A stretch of 64,000 nucleotides of DNA from Christensenellaceae bacterium (GCA_031261085.1 JAISKB010000014.1:1-64000), one strand, 5' to 3'. Positions 32,974-41,851 are shown, counted from the stretch's first letter. Numbers and translations are program-made. Notes: generated by a model not told the origin, from the sequence alone.

Positions 32974-33687
32974 ATGATAAAAGTCGATACGGTGCTATTC
33001 GATTTGGATGGCACGCTCCTGCCTATGGAGCAAAAGGAATTTATACGCGCCTACTTTGGCGAGCTGGCGAGGCGGTGCGCGCCGCTTGGGTACGAAAGGG
33101 AACCGCTGATTGCCGCGCTGTGGAAGGGCACTTCCGCCATGATAGCAAACGACGGCGTCGTCGATAACAAAGCGCGGTTTTGGGAGGTGTTTCTCCAGGA
33201 ATTGGGGGAGCGCGCGCAGGAGCTGGATGCCGAGCTGGAGGATTTTTATGCCACGGATTTTAACCGTGTCAAGCAGGTTGTGCGCGCCCCGCAGGATGTG
33301 CGGGGGCTGCTGACCACCCTGCGCGCCAAGGGCTACGGCGTGGCCTTGGCCAGCAACCCGATTTTCCCCGCGGTGGCGCTGCGCGCCCGCCTGGCTTGGG
33401 TGGGCCTTGGCGCAGAGGATTTTGACCTGGCTACCAGCTACGAAAACAGCGCTTACTGCAAGCCCAACCCAAAGTATTTTTCCGAAATTTTTGCCCAATT
33501 GGGCAAACGGGGCGAGCAATGCCTGATGGTGGGCAACAACCCGCGGGATGATATGGCCGCGGCGCAGGTGGGCGCGCAGGTGTTTTTGCTGACCGACTAC
33601 CTCGAAAACGAGCAGGGGCTGGATATTTCGCCCTACCCGCACGGCGATTTTGCCGCGCTCGTTAGGCTGATAGAGGCGCTGCCTTGA
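32974..33687 (+). CDS. HAD-family hydrolase
   Basis: A 237-aa haloacid-dehalogenase-type phosphatase: motif I LFDLDGTLLPM (residues 8-18, nucleophile DLD), motif II near VALASNP, lysine in YCKPNPKYF and motif IV MVGNNPRDDMAAA. It belongs to the pyrophosphatase/phosphoglycolate phosphatase type. It is the third gene of the dapF operon by spacing. Substrate unknown. Confidence 0.92.
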   Translation: MIKVDTVLFDLDGTLLPMEQKEFIRAYFGELARRCAPLGYEREPLIAALWKGTSAMIANDGVVDNKARFWEVFLQELGERAQELDAELEDFYATDFNRVKQVVRAPQDVRGLLTTLRAKGYGVALASNPIFPAVALRARLAWVGLGAEDFDLATSYENSAYCKPNPKYFSEIFAQLGKRGEQCLMVGNNPRDDMAAAQVGAQVFLLTDYLENEQGLDISPYPHGDFAALVRLIEALP

Positions 33688-33734
33688 TTTTTTGTTGCCC
33701 TTACCCTGCCGGAGCGAATACCAGCCTACCTTTT

Positions 33735-33905
33735 CCCAAAGCAACTTGAAATAGCTTCTTTTTATGAGCTAACGACCTAAATATTCTCCTAAAATAAACT
33801 TCTCTCTACCATGCGAAGGGGTCTGGGGACGGCGCCCCGTCCCCAGTCGGGGTGCGGGGGCAGGTGCCCCCGCGAAAACGTTCCCCCAAAAAATATCCCT
33901 CCCCG
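33735..33905 (+). repeat. Dispersed intergenic repeat, copy B
   Basis: Same order as copy A: AACTTGAA...CTTCT, AACGACC...AATATTCTCCTAAAA, CCATGCGAAGGGGTCTGGGG. The hairpin CTGGGGACGG/CCGTCCCCAG is at 33823-33846, the second hairpin at 33856-33871, then GCGAAAACGTTCCCCC. It lies between the HAD gene and the phage-like module, pointing toward it. Confidence 0.85.
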
Positions 33906-33926
33906 GGGAGGGGGTAAGGATGGCCG

Positions 33927-34673
33927 ATGCGCATGTCCGATAAACGATCCAATTTTTTTGAATACGATTGGCAATACGAGCAGCGCCCCGCGCGGTTCGT
34001 GGTGGATATGCAGCTGCGCGAGCAGGCGCATGCCCGGCCATTTTTGCTGCAGCTATGCTGCCAAACCAGGGAGGACGCCCCGCTTGCGTCCCGCGCGCTG
34101 CGGCATATCGAAGCCATCCAAAAAAAATGCGAAAAAACCATGGATGTGCGCTTTGCCGGATCTATACAAGACCAGTCCCGGCGCATACTGTTTTTTTATA
34201 CCCCTGCGCCCGAGGCGCTCGAGCAGGCCGAAGCCATACTCTCGCGCGAAAGGCTGCTGCGCTGCGCCGCGCTGCTGCGCGAGGATGCCGCGTGGGAAGC
34301 CTATGACCGCCTGCTGTACCCCGACAGCGCCAAGCTGTATACCGAGCAGAATCGCCGGCAAATCGCCCTGCTCGAAAAGCACGGCGACGCATTGCTGCCC
34401 AACCGGCGCATTACGCTGCACCTATACTTCCCCGCCGAACCGCTGCTGGGGTTGTTCATCGAAAGCGCGCGGCTTGCGGGCTTTGCGGTGGGCGCGCCCG
34501 AGTTTGCGCCGGAGCAGGAGCTGCCCTATGGCATCGCGCTGCATCGAATCAGCGCGCTCACCAAGCAGGGGCTTGACCGTTTAACCACCCAGGCGATTTA
34601 TTTGGCCGCGCAGTACGATGGCCAGCTTATGTCCTGGTCCTGCCCCATCACAAAAAAATCGCCGCTGCGGTAA
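33927..34673 (+). CDS. DUF695/RraB-like protein
   Basis: A 248-aa soluble protein. The N-terminal half (FFEYDWQYEQRPARFVVDMQ; RILFFYTPAPEALEQAEAIL) looks like a DUF695 domain. The C-terminal half (RITLHLYFPAEPLLGLFIES; GFAVGAPEFAP; QAIYLAAQYDGQLMSWSCPI) resembles the RraB-type RNase E inhibitor fold. Function in this organism unknown; family assignment from memory of motifs. TAAGGA precedes ATG 33927. A terminator follows. Confidence 0.65.
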   Translation: MRMSDKRSNFFEYDWQYEQRPARFVVDMQLREQAHARPFLLQLCCQTREDAPLASRALRHIEAIQKKCEKTMDVRFAGSIQDQSRRILFFYTPAPEALEQAEAILSRERLLRCAALLREDAAWEAYDRLLYPDSAKLYTEQNRRQIALLEKHGDALLPNRRITLHLYFPAEPLLGLFIESARLAGFAVGAPEFAPEQELPYGIALHRISALTKQGLDRLTTQAIYLAAQYDGQLMSWSCPITKKSPLR

Positions 34674-34693
34674 GTGTAAAAAATCGAGTTGTA

Positions 34694-34716
34694 CCCCTCC
34701 AGCGGAGGGGTTTTTT
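34694..34716 (+). terminator. Terminator after the DUF695-like gene
   Basis: CCCCTCC and GGAGGGG form a 7-bp stem with loop AGC, followed by six T residues. Confidence 0.9.
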
Positions 34717-34812
34717 GCTTTAGCGTTTTTACCCATACTTTGGCCCACGCGCGCCCATTTTTGTGCTTTCAAGCATGCCCAGCAGGGGGCGCACAGCCCC
34801 CCAAAAGCAAGC

Positions 34813-35334
34813 TTACCCCTCCACCCCATACAGCCGCACGGCCAGCCGTTTTACGAGCCGCATGCGGTTGCGGCGCACGGTGGCCGGGTCGCACATAAGG
34901 CGCAGCGCAATGTCGGCCTCCCGCATACTTTGAAAATACCGCAGCTCCACCGCGGGGTAATATGCATCGCCCGAAATGCAGCTGAGCGCGGTTTGCAGCT
35001 TGCGCAGCTCACGCTCGTTGGCGGCCAGCCGCGCCCGCAGATGCGCCATCTGGTCGGCATGCAGCTCCTGCGGCGAGGTGTGCGCGCCGCCGCGCCCAAA
35101 GGGGCCTGTCGGGCTGTAGCGAAATTGCAGCAGCTCCACCTCGCCGTTTTCCAGCTCGGCCAGCTCCTCTTTATCATCCCCCACCCGCTCCCGCAGTATG
35201 GGCACGCGGTATAACCGCCGTTCCGTGGCTTCGTAGGCGGCTTCCCCGCTTATTTCAAGCGCCGCGCCGCCATAATGGCGTTCCAAATGCAGGGCAGAGA
35301 GCATATGGTTTTCGATTTGCGCCATGTTTTCCAT
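34813..35334 (-). CDS. ArpU-like phage transcriptional regulator
   Basis: A 173-aa protein with a central coiled coil (MAHLRARLAANERELRKLQT) and a C-terminal sigma-region-4-like helix-turn-helix (AVELRYFQSMREADIALRLM; DPATVRRNRMRLVKRLAVRL). This layout is that of ArpU-type late regulators of Bacillota phages, which lie upstream of terminase genes. ATG 35334 follows AAAGGAG; the long frame to 35832 is noise. It is transcribed away from the terminase gene. Confidence 0.6.
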   Translation of the reverse strand: MENMAQIENHMLSALHLERHYGGAALEISGEAAYEATERRLYRVPILRERVGDDKEELAELENGEVELLQFRYSPTGPFGRGGAHTSPQELHADQMAHLRARLAANERELRKLQTALSCISGDAYYPAVELRYFQSMREADIALRLMCDPATVRRNRMRLVKRLAVRLYGVEG

Positions 35335-35685
35335 TCGAGTCGCTCCTTTCATAATGATGTTTGCGGTCAGAAAAAGCAGAACAATTGTTCGATTACTGGT
35401 ATCATATCGTATCCGCCAGCTTGGTTCAACGGGGAAAATACGCAAAGTACCAAAAATGGTATCAATTGTACCGAATATGCCGGAAACAGGCAAAAAGAAT
35501 GCCCGAAGGTTGCCGAAAAAGCGCGCTTTACCGCCCCGCAAAACTAGGCTATACTGGGCAATGTAGAACAATTGTTTAAGGGCGCTCTCGGCACGCGCGC
35601 ATGGTGCGGGCCAAGGGGGCTCGTTTTCGTTTTGCGAGGCGCAAGCGGAAATACCGCGTTTAAGAAAGAAGGAAGGAGTGATGGG

Positions 35686-37029
35686 TTGCGGTTTATACTC
35701 AAGGGCTTGCCCAACGCGCGGCAGGCCGATTTTTTTGCCAGCCGGGCCCGGCATACGGCCTATGGCGGCGCGCGGGGCGGCGGCAAAAGCTGGGCCATGC
35801 GGCGCAAGCTGGTGCTGCTTAGCCTGTACCATCCCAATTTAAACGCGCTGCTGCTGCGGCGCACGCTGCCCGAGCTGCGCGAAAACCACCTGATACCGCT
35901 GTTGAAGGAGCTAAAGGGCGTGGCGGACTATAACGGCGCCGAGCGGGTGTTCCGCTTTTGCAACGGCAGCCGCATACGCCTGGGCTACTGCGATGGCGCC
36001 AACGATGTGTATCAGTATCAGGGGCAGGAATACGATGTGATCGGGCTGGAGGAGGCCACGCACTTTACCGAGGAGCAGATGCGCTTTTTGACCACCTGCA
36101 ACCGCACCGTAAAAGCGGGGTTTCGGCCGCGTATGTATTACACCTGCAACCCGGGCGGCGTGGGGCACGGGTGGGTAAAGCGGCTGTTTATCGACCGGCG
36201 CTATGCGCAGGGGGAGCGTAAGGAGGACTATGCGTTTATCCCCGCGCGCGTGTGGGATAACCCGGTGCTGCTGCAGGCCGACCCGGACTATGTGCGGGTG
36301 CTGCAGGCGCTGCCGGAGGAGCTTCGCAGGGCGTATCTCGACGGGGATTGGGATGTACACGCCGGGCAGTTCTTTCGGGAATTCGCGCGCGCCGCGCATG
36401 TGGTGCGGCCGTTTGAACCGCCCGCATGGTGGAAGCGGTTCCGCTCCATCGATTGGGGGTATAACGACCCCTGCGCCGTGCTTTGGCACGCTGTGGATGG
36501 CGAGGGCCGGGTGTATACCTACCGCGAGCTGTATGTGCGGCACACGCGGGCCGATGCCGTGGCCGCGCAGATGCGGGCGCTTTCCGAAGGGGAAGCCATC
36601 GCCTATACGGTGGCCTCGCCGGATATGTGGCAAAAGCGGGGCGCGGTGTTAAAGAGCGAAGGCGGCTTTGAGGGCGAGAGCATCGCCGAGCTGTTCGCGC
36701 TATCCGGCGTGCCGCTCACCCCGGCGGATAATTCCCGCGTGGCGGGCTGGCAGCGCGTGCGGGGCTATTTGGCGAGCGCGCCGGATGGCCTGCCGCGCTG
36801 GCAGTGCTTCGATACCTGCGAAAACCTCGTCCGCACGCTGCCGCTGCTCTCCTTCGACCACCATAACCGGGAGGACGCGGCGGACGGCGAGGATCACGCG
36901 CCGGAATCGCTGCGCTACGCGCTGATGTCGCGCCCGGCGCACAGCGTAGCGCCGGCTTCGCCCGCCGCGCGGGCCTATAACCCGCTATCCGGCGAAGCGC
37001 CGGGGGCGCAATCGTTTTTGACGATTTAA
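35686..37029 (+). CDS. Phage large terminase subunit (TerL)
   Basis: A 447-aa DNA-packaging motor. Walker A is AYGGARGGGKSWA (about 26-38), Walker B DVIGLEEATHF (about 114-124), the coupling motif TCNPGG follows, and the nuclease domain begins FRSIDWGYNDPCAVLW with its metal-binding aspartate. TTG 35686 is the likely start: GGAAGGAG lies seven bases upstream. The frame opens at 35572, but that part is not protein-like. Codon use equals that of core genes. The portal gene follows. Confidence 0.93.
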   Translation: MRFILKGLPNARQADFFASRARHTAYGGARGGGKSWAMRRKLVLLSLYHPNLNALLLRRTLPELRENHLIPLLKELKGVADYNGAERVFRFCNGSRIRLGYCDGANDVYQYQGQEYDVIGLEEATHFTEEQMRFLTTCNRTVKAGFRPRMYYTCNPGGVGHGWVKRLFIDRRYAQGERKEDYAFIPARVWDNPVLLQADPDYVRVLQALPEELRRAYLDGDWDVHAGQFFREFARAAHVVRPFEPPAWWKRFRSIDWGYNDPCAVLWHAVDGEGRVYTYRELYVRHTRADAVAAQMRALSEGEAIAYTVASPDMWQKRGAVLKSEGGFEGESIAELFALSGVPLTPADNSRVAGWQRVRGYLASAPDGLPRWQCFDTCENLVRTLPLLSFDHHNREDAADGEDHAPESLRYALMSRPAHSVAPASPAARAYNPLSGEAPGAQSFLTI

Positions 37030-37078
37030 ACAACGGGCGTCCCTATCTTTTACACAAACGACACAGGAGGAAATGAAC

Positions 37079-38704
37079 ATGACCCAATCAGAGATCACCG
37101 CCGCGGCGGTATACGAGCTGTTTCACGAGTTTTGCGCCGCTTATGGCGCGGAGTGGGCGCGGCTGAACAAATGCGAGCGCCTATATCATGGCGACCATTG
37201 GCACGGCATACCCGAAACCGACCGGGGCGAACCCCGCCCGGCCACGCCCATCATACAATCCACCATCGAAAACATGCGCGCCGACCTGATGGACAGCTAC
37301 CCCGAGGCCATCATCGTGGCGGACGACCCCGCCTATGCCGAGGCGGCGGAGCTGCTGAGCGCCGCCGTGAAGGAAAATCACACGCGGGGCGGCTACAGCC
37401 GCGAATATGGCAAGCTCACGCACGACCTTTTGGTGGGCGGCTACATGGTACAGGAAACGGGCTATGACCCGCTGCAAAACGGCGGCCTGGGCGGCGCGTT
37501 TATACGGCAGGTGGATCCGCGCGGCATCGTGCTGGACCCGCTGTGCGACGACGTGCAGGATTGCCGGGCGATATTCAAGTTCCGCCCCTATCCCCGGGCA
37601 TGGTTCGAGCAGCATTACCCCGGGCAGGCGGCGGCCATGGATGCGGACAGCCCCGCCCTGCGCCCGCTAAGGGATGCGCTGCTAGCCCCCACGGATGCCG
37701 AAAGCATACTGCTGCTGGAGTGCTGGCAGCGGGAATATGACGCCGAGCAGGGCCGCTGCCAGGTACATATGCAAAAGCTGGCGGGCGGCGTTTTGCTGGA
37801 GGACAGCCGCGGCCTAAAGCCCGAGGGCTACTTCGCCCACGGCGAATATCCGTTCGTCCTCACATCGCTGTACCCGCGCAAGGGGAGCTGCCTGGGCTAT
37901 GGGCTGGTGGATATGTTTGAGCGGACGCAGCTATATTCGGATAAGCTGGATCAAATCGTGCTCAAAAACGCGCTGATGGCCTCCCACAACAAGCTGCTCG
38001 TCACGGGGGCCAGCGGGTTTGACGTGGGCGACCTGCGGGATTGGAGCAAGGAGGTGCACAAGGGCGAAAACCTCAACGGCGTCACCTGGTTTCCCACCGC
38101 GCCGCTGCCCGCCTACCTTGTGGGGTATGTGCAGGCCATGCGGGAGAGCATTAAGCAGGAGAGCGGCGTAAACGATTTTTCCCGCGGGATGACCAGCGGC
38201 GGCGTTACCGCGGCCAGCGCCATCGCCGCGCTGCAGGAGATGAGCAGCAAGCGCAGCCGCATGGCCGCCCGCGCAATATACGACGCCTTCGAGATGGCCG
38301 TGCGGCAGGAAATCGAGGTGGAGCGCGAGTTTTGCACCCTGGAGCGGAGCGTGCTGCCGCAGGGCGGCGCGCGGCGCGCCTTTTGCGGCAAGCTCATGCA
38401 GCGCAAAACCGCGCTGGGCAACTGGGTGCCGCTGGAGTTTAGCGTGAGCGTGAAGGTGCAGCGGGAAAACCGCTTTGCCGTGGCCGCGCACAACGAGCTG
38501 ATGCTATCCCTCGTGCGGTTGGGTATGCTCACCCCGGATATCGGCATGGAGTTGATGCTGTTTGACGGCAAAGCGCAGGCACAGGCATTGATGCAAAAGA
38601 AGCTGGCCGAATTTGCGGCGCAAGCCCAATCGGAGGCGAAAGGGGACGGCGCGCCCTCGCCCATCGCCGCAGATCAAGCGCAATCCGCCGCGCCGAGGGC
38701 ATAG
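37079..38704 (+). CDS. Phage portal protein (P22-like)
   Basis: A 541-aa portal protein, the ring through which TerL pumps DNA. Visible portal features: the N-terminal RLNKCERLYHGDHW, PIIQSTIENMRADLMDSYPE, DPRGIVLDPLC, YPFVLTSLYPRKGSCLGYGL with QLYSDKLDQIVLKNALMASH, and SAIAALQEMSSKRSRMAARA. ATG 37079 fits AGGAGG (eight bases); ATG 37073 is too close. It starts 49 bases after TerL. No scaffold, protease or capsid gene follows. Confidence 0.88.
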   Translation: MTQSEITAAAVYELFHEFCAAYGAEWARLNKCERLYHGDHWHGIPETDRGEPRPATPIIQSTIENMRADLMDSYPEAIIVADDPAYAEAAELLSAAVKENHTRGGYSREYGKLTHDLLVGGYMVQETGYDPLQNGGLGGAFIRQVDPRGIVLDPLCDDVQDCRAIFKFRPYPRAWFEQHYPGQAAAMDADSPALRPLRDALLAPTDAESILLLECWQREYDAEQGRCQVHMQKLAGGVLLEDSRGLKPEGYFAHGEYPFVLTSLYPRKGSCLGYGLVDMFERTQLYSDKLDQIVLKNALMASHNKLLVTGASGFDVGDLRDWSKEVHKGENLNGVTWFPTAPLPAYLVGYVQAMRESIKQESGVNDFSRGMTSGGVTAASAIAALQEMSSKRSRMAARAIYDAFEMAVRQEIEVEREFCTLERSVLPQGGARRAFCGKLMQRKTALGNWVPLEFSVSVKVQRENRFAVAAHNELMLSLVRLGMLTPDIGMELMLFDGKAQAQALMQKKLAEFAAQAQSEAKGDGAPSPIAADQAQSAAPRA

Positions 38705-38752
38705 CCCGCTCTCGCGCCGCGCACACTACCGTTTGAGAGGAGCGTGAAGCAT

Positions 38753-38905
38753 ATGGGAGAGAAGCGCAAATGCCGCAAACGGCCCGCAAGGCCAGTCATA
38801 CCGCCCCGCGAGGGCGCGGCGCCTATACCCTCGGATGTGCAGGGCAGCTATACCGGCATGGGGGAAAACGGGGAGCGGCCCGTACAGGATGCGGATGATT
38901 TATAG
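38753..38905 (+). CDS. Small 50-aa protein ending in GSYTG-PVQDADDL
   Basis: A 50-residue protein (MGEKRKCRKRPARPVIPPRE..., ending DVQGSYTGMGENGERPVQDA DDL) with a basic head and an acidic tail. It has a good ribosome-binding site (GAGAGGAGCG) ten bases before ATG 38753. The tail pattern GSYTG...PVQDADDL is, as far as I recall, shared by many small uncharacterised Bacillota proteins, which supports it as real. It begins 48 bases after the portal gene. Function unknown. Confidence 0.75.
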   Translation: MGEKRKCRKRPARPVIPPREGAAPIPSDVQGSYTGMGENGERPVQDADDL

Positions 38906-38924
38906 GGGGAACGCTTTTGCAGGG

Positions 38925-39135
38925 CTTTGGGGGGAGAAGCGTTTTTTGAAGAACGTTCTTTGGGGAACGTTTCGTGCGTACTTTTTGGGGGAATGTTTTT
39001 CGCGGGGGCAGGCCCCCGCACCCCGGCTGGGGACGGGGCGCCGTCCCCAAACCCCTTCGCATGGAGGGAATAAGTTTTTGCACAGGGGTACTAAGGTCGT
39101 TGTCCCGTGGAGAGAACTTCTTTCAAGTCACTTTG
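38925..39135 (-). repeat. Dispersed intergenic repeat, copy C (inverted)
   Basis: On the minus strand the order is the same as in copies A and B: AAAGTGACTTGAAAGAAGTT, CTCTCCACGGGACAACGACC, CTCCATGCGAAGGGG. The hairpin CTGGGGACGG/CCGTCCCC (39027-39049) and a GGGGGC-type hairpin follow, then CGAAACGTTCCCC. With copy B it brackets the phage-like module in inverted orientation. The rest of the gap to 39306 holds a CCCCCTCCC/GGGAGGGGG hairpin near 39210 and no gene. Confidence 0.85.
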
Positions 39136-39306
39136 AAAAAAGTGCTGGACTTTACTCCTGCGGGGGTTGGGGGTGAAACCCCCAATTTATCTTATAAGTG
39201 TTCCCCCTCCCTTGGGAGGGGGCCAGGGGGTGGGGTGCAGCTCCATTTCCCAATTCCGTAAAGCAAAAACCCTAAGCTCCCCCGTAAACAAAAAAGGAGA
39301 AACCAT

Positions 39307-39492
39307 ATGGAAAACAACTCTGCTCTGGATGCCGCGCTATCCTGCCTGCACGCGATCTGCGCGGATGAGGAAGCGCGGGATGCCGACCGAATCGCCGCGG
39401 CCAAGCTGCTGCTCGAACACGCGGGCGGCGGCGACGCCCCCGGCAGCCTCACCATCGTGATGGAGGGCATACCCTCGGAATATGTGGTATAG
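39307..39492 (+). CDS. Small helical protein of unknown function
   Basis: A 61-aa protein (MENNSALDAALSCLHAICAD; ADRIAAAKLLLEHAGGGDAP) with AAAAAGGAGAAACC before ATG 39307. The pattern DRIAAAKLLLEHA resembles helices found in small phage or terminase-associated proteins, but I cannot assign a family. It follows the packaging module on the same strand and lies 69 bases before the RluA gene. Confidence 0.65.
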   Translation: MENNSALDAALSCLHAICADEEARDADRIAAAKLLLEHAGGGDAPGSLTIVMEGIPSEYVV

Positions 39493-39560
39493 CGGGATTG
39501 CTGCGCGCCTTTGCGCGCGTGTGCTATACTAGGGTAAACCGCCGCGAAAGGAGGGCACCC

Positions 39561-40448
39561 ATGCGCACGCTAACGCTATACATCACCGAAGCTTTGGCCG
39601 GACGGGAAGTAAAAAGCCTGCTTGCGCATGAACTGCGCATGTCCGGCTCGCTGATTGCCCGGATAAAGTGGCGCAGCAGCGGCATATTGCTCAACGGCGT
39701 GCGGGTATACACCAACGCGCGCGTCCGCACGGGCGATACGCTGGTGGCGGAGGTGGGGGATGACGCATCCCGCCCCGGCCCCGCGCCCATGCAGGCCCCG
39801 CTCGACATACTGTGGGAGGATGCGGATATACTCATACTAAACAAGCCCGCCGACATGGTGGTGCACACCTCCACCCGCGGCCCAAACGAATTGACCGTGG
39901 AAAACGTGCTGGCGGCGCACCTGGCGCCCGGGGAATACCCGCACCCCGTAAGCCGGCTGGATAGGGGCACCACCGGCATTATGACGCTGGCAAAAAACGG
40001 CTACATGCACGAGCTGCTCCGCCAGCAGTTGCACACGCCCGCGTTCCGCCGCGAATACCGCGCCATCGCCGTGGGGCGGGTAACGCCCCCCTGCGGGCGC
40101 ATCGATTTGCCCATCGGCATGGCGCCGGGCTCCACCTATCAGCACGCGATTTGCCAGGGCGGCGCGCCCAGCCATACCGAATATGAAACGCTGCAATATT
40201 GCGATGGCCTCACCCTGCTTAGGCTGACGCCGCATACCGGGCGCACGCATCAGCTGCGGCTGCACATGGCGGCGGTAGGCTACCCTCTGCTGGGGGATTG
40301 GCTTTATGGCACCGCGGATGCCAATCGCATCGCCCGCCCGGCGCTGCACTCGTATGAGCTGTGGCTCACCCACCCGCTTACCGGCGAGGAGCTGCATTGG
40401 GTAGCGCCGCTGCCAAAGGATATGCAAAGCTTGTTTCCCGCCCTTTAG
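39561..40448 (+). CDS. RluA-family pseudouridine synthase with S4 domain
   Basis: A 295-aa enzyme. The N-terminal S4-like RNA-binding domain (GREVKSLLAHELRMSGSLIA, SSGILLNGVRVYTNARVRTG) precedes the catalytic domain with ILILNKPADMVVHTS, the active-site aspartate in SRLDRGTTGIMTLAK and HTGRTHQLRLHMAAVGYPLL. It is close to RluD-type 23S rRNA enzymes. ATG 39561 follows AAAGGAGG by six bases. This is the third RluA catalytic domain in the window. Confidence 0.94.
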   Translation: MRTLTLYITEALAGREVKSLLAHELRMSGSLIARIKWRSSGILLNGVRVYTNARVRTGDTLVAEVGDDASRPGPAPMQAPLDILWEDADILILNKPADMVVHTSTRGPNELTVENVLAAHLAPGEYPHPVSRLDRGTTGIMTLAKNGYMHELLRQQLHTPAFRREYRAIAVGRVTPPCGRIDLPIGMAPGSTYQHAICQGGAPSHTEYETLQYCDGLTLLRLTPHTGRTHQLRLHMAAVGYPLLGDWLYGTADANRIARPALHSYELWLTHPLTGEELHWVAPLPKDMQSLFPAL

Positions 40449-40480
40449 CCCCTCTTAAAAAGAGGGGCTTTTCTTTTTTT
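40447..40480 (+). terminator. Terminator of the RluA gene
   Basis: AGCCCCTCT and AGAGGGGCT form a 9-bp stem with loop TAAAA, followed by a T-rich run. Confidence 0.9.
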
Positions 40481-40554
40481 GGGCGATATGCGGTATTGAG
40501 CTTTACCCCTTTTTATCGGTTGATCGAGATGCAACGAACAGTCCCCCGAACCCA

Positions 40555-40585
40555 AAAAATCCCCCTCCCTTAAGCGGGGAGGGGG
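40555..40585 (-). terminator. Terminator of the surface-protein gene
   Basis: On the minus strand CCCCCTCCCC and GGGAGGGGG pair around a six-base loop and are followed by ATTTTTT. It lies about 30 bases beyond the stop of the gene at 40614. Confidence 0.85.
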
Positions 40586-40613
40586 CTGACAGATGGCAGG
40601 CGCGAACCCGTAT

Positions 40614-41594
40614 TTACGCCTTCACCCTGCGATACGCCGCCGCGGCCGCGATAGCGGCGACCATGAGCAGGGCGAAGCCGGCCACGCCGGCGCGCGCGCC
40701 GGTTTTGGGGATGCTCAGGGCGGGGCCGGTGATGATGGGGTCCGCATTGGCCGCCCAGGTGATGGAATCCTCGGCCTTATAGTTCCAGCCCCATGCGGCG
40801 CGGATGTTATCATCGCTCATGTACATTTTGCCCTCGTCAATCAGCTGGTATGTCACATCGGCATTGCCGTTGCCCAGCCAGCGATACAGCTTGAGCACCG
40901 CCATGGAGTCATCGCCGCTCGCAACGCCGGTCACCTTGCCGCTGCCATTGCGGGAGAACGTCGCGATGGGGGTATCCGTGCCCACGGCCGCGCCCTTGTT
41001 ATAGAAGGCGAGGGAGGCGCTCTGCACATCGATGGTGTAATCGCCGTTGTCAAACGTGGCGGGCAGCGGGCGCTTGGAGATGACCTTGGCCGCTACCTTG
41101 GCGGTGTCGGTATCCATCACGCGCAGGGAGAACACCGGCGCCGCGTTGGTGAATAAGTAGCTGCTGCCCGCGTTGGCCTGGTTGAACTGCGAGGGGGTCA
41201 TAAGCCCGATGCCGCCCGCTTGGGGCACCACATAATAGGTGCCGCCCGCATAGGTATCGAGGGGCAGCGCATAGGTGCCGGCCAGGTCGAGGGAGGTAAG
41301 CTTCACCTCCAGCTCGGCGGTATCCTTTACCTCCTCCTTTGGGCTGGAGGGGATAACGACCTTGATGGCAAAGTAGACGTCCGCGCCGTTGACGGCCTTT
41401 GCGTTGGGCTCCACCACGGGGTAGGAGGAAGCCAGCGCGCCGGTCTGCCGCGCGTACTTCACGACATCCACCTCGTAGCCAAAGCCATTGGCGTTGGAAT
41501 CGGCGGCGGGCGCATCCCAGCTGAAGGCGAACGCCACCGTGGCTGCGCCCAGCGTCATAACGACGGCAAGCGCGATTGCAAGTAGTTTCTTCAT
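40614..41594 (-). CDS. Secreted surface protein with sortase-type IPKTG anchor
   Basis: A 326-aa exported protein: signal peptide (MKKLLAIALAVVMTLGAATVAFA), a beta-rich extracellular part, and a C-terminal sorting signal of IPKTGA, a hydrophobic helix (GVAGFALLMVAAIAAAAAY) and basic tail RRVKA. This matches LPXTG-like sortase substrates. No sortase gene is in the window. ATG 41594 follows GAAAGGAAAG; the longer frame is unlikely. The ligand or role is unknown. Confidence 0.88.
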   Translation of the reverse strand: MKKLLAIALAVVMTLGAATVAFAFSWDAPAADSNANGFGYEVDVVKYARQTGALASSYPVVEPNAKAVNGADVYFAIKVVIPSSPKEEVKDTAELEVKLTSLDLAGTYALPLDTYAGGTYYVVPQAGGIGLMTPSQFNQANAGSSYLFTNAAPVFSLRVMDTDTAKVAAKVISKRPLPATFDNGDYTIDVQSASLAFYNKGAAVGTDTPIATFSRNGSGKVTGVASGDDSMAVLKLYRWLGNGNADVTYQLIDEGKMYMSDDNIRAAWGWNYKAEDSITWAANADPIITGPALSIPKTGARAGVAGFALLMVAAIAAAAAYRRVKA

Positions 41595-41851
41595 ACGGTT
41601 TACTTTCCTTTCGATGCATTTTTGCAAGTGCGGCCGGATAACCCGGCTTTTTGTATGCCCGCGCAGCCTTGCGGCCGTTTGAGCACATCGCTATCGTAGC
41701 ATCGAATATTACACATGTCAATAAGTTTATTACATAATTGTAATAAGTAATTTATTCCAGTTAATCATTTTGTAATAATATTTGGAATTTCGCCCAATGG
41801 CTGGGAAAGCGTTTCTGCATTTGATTAAAAAGCGCATCCTCCCTAAGCCGT
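41595..41851. other. Divergent intergenic region between surface protein and spoIIR
   Basis: An AT-rich stretch (about 41690-41785) must hold the promoter of the surface-protein gene. I see repeated TAATAAGT/TAATAATATT motifs but no clear -35/-10 pair. No gene is supported. Confidence 0.4.

Noticed and set aside
33811..34584. 257-codon plus-strand frame starting in repeat copy B
   Set aside because: It overlaps the DUF695-like gene in another frame and begins inside the repeat.
35335..35832. N-terminal extension of the ArpU-like gene
   Set aside because: It lacks protein-like sequence, crosses AT-rich promoter DNA, and ATG 35334 has its own AAAGGAG.
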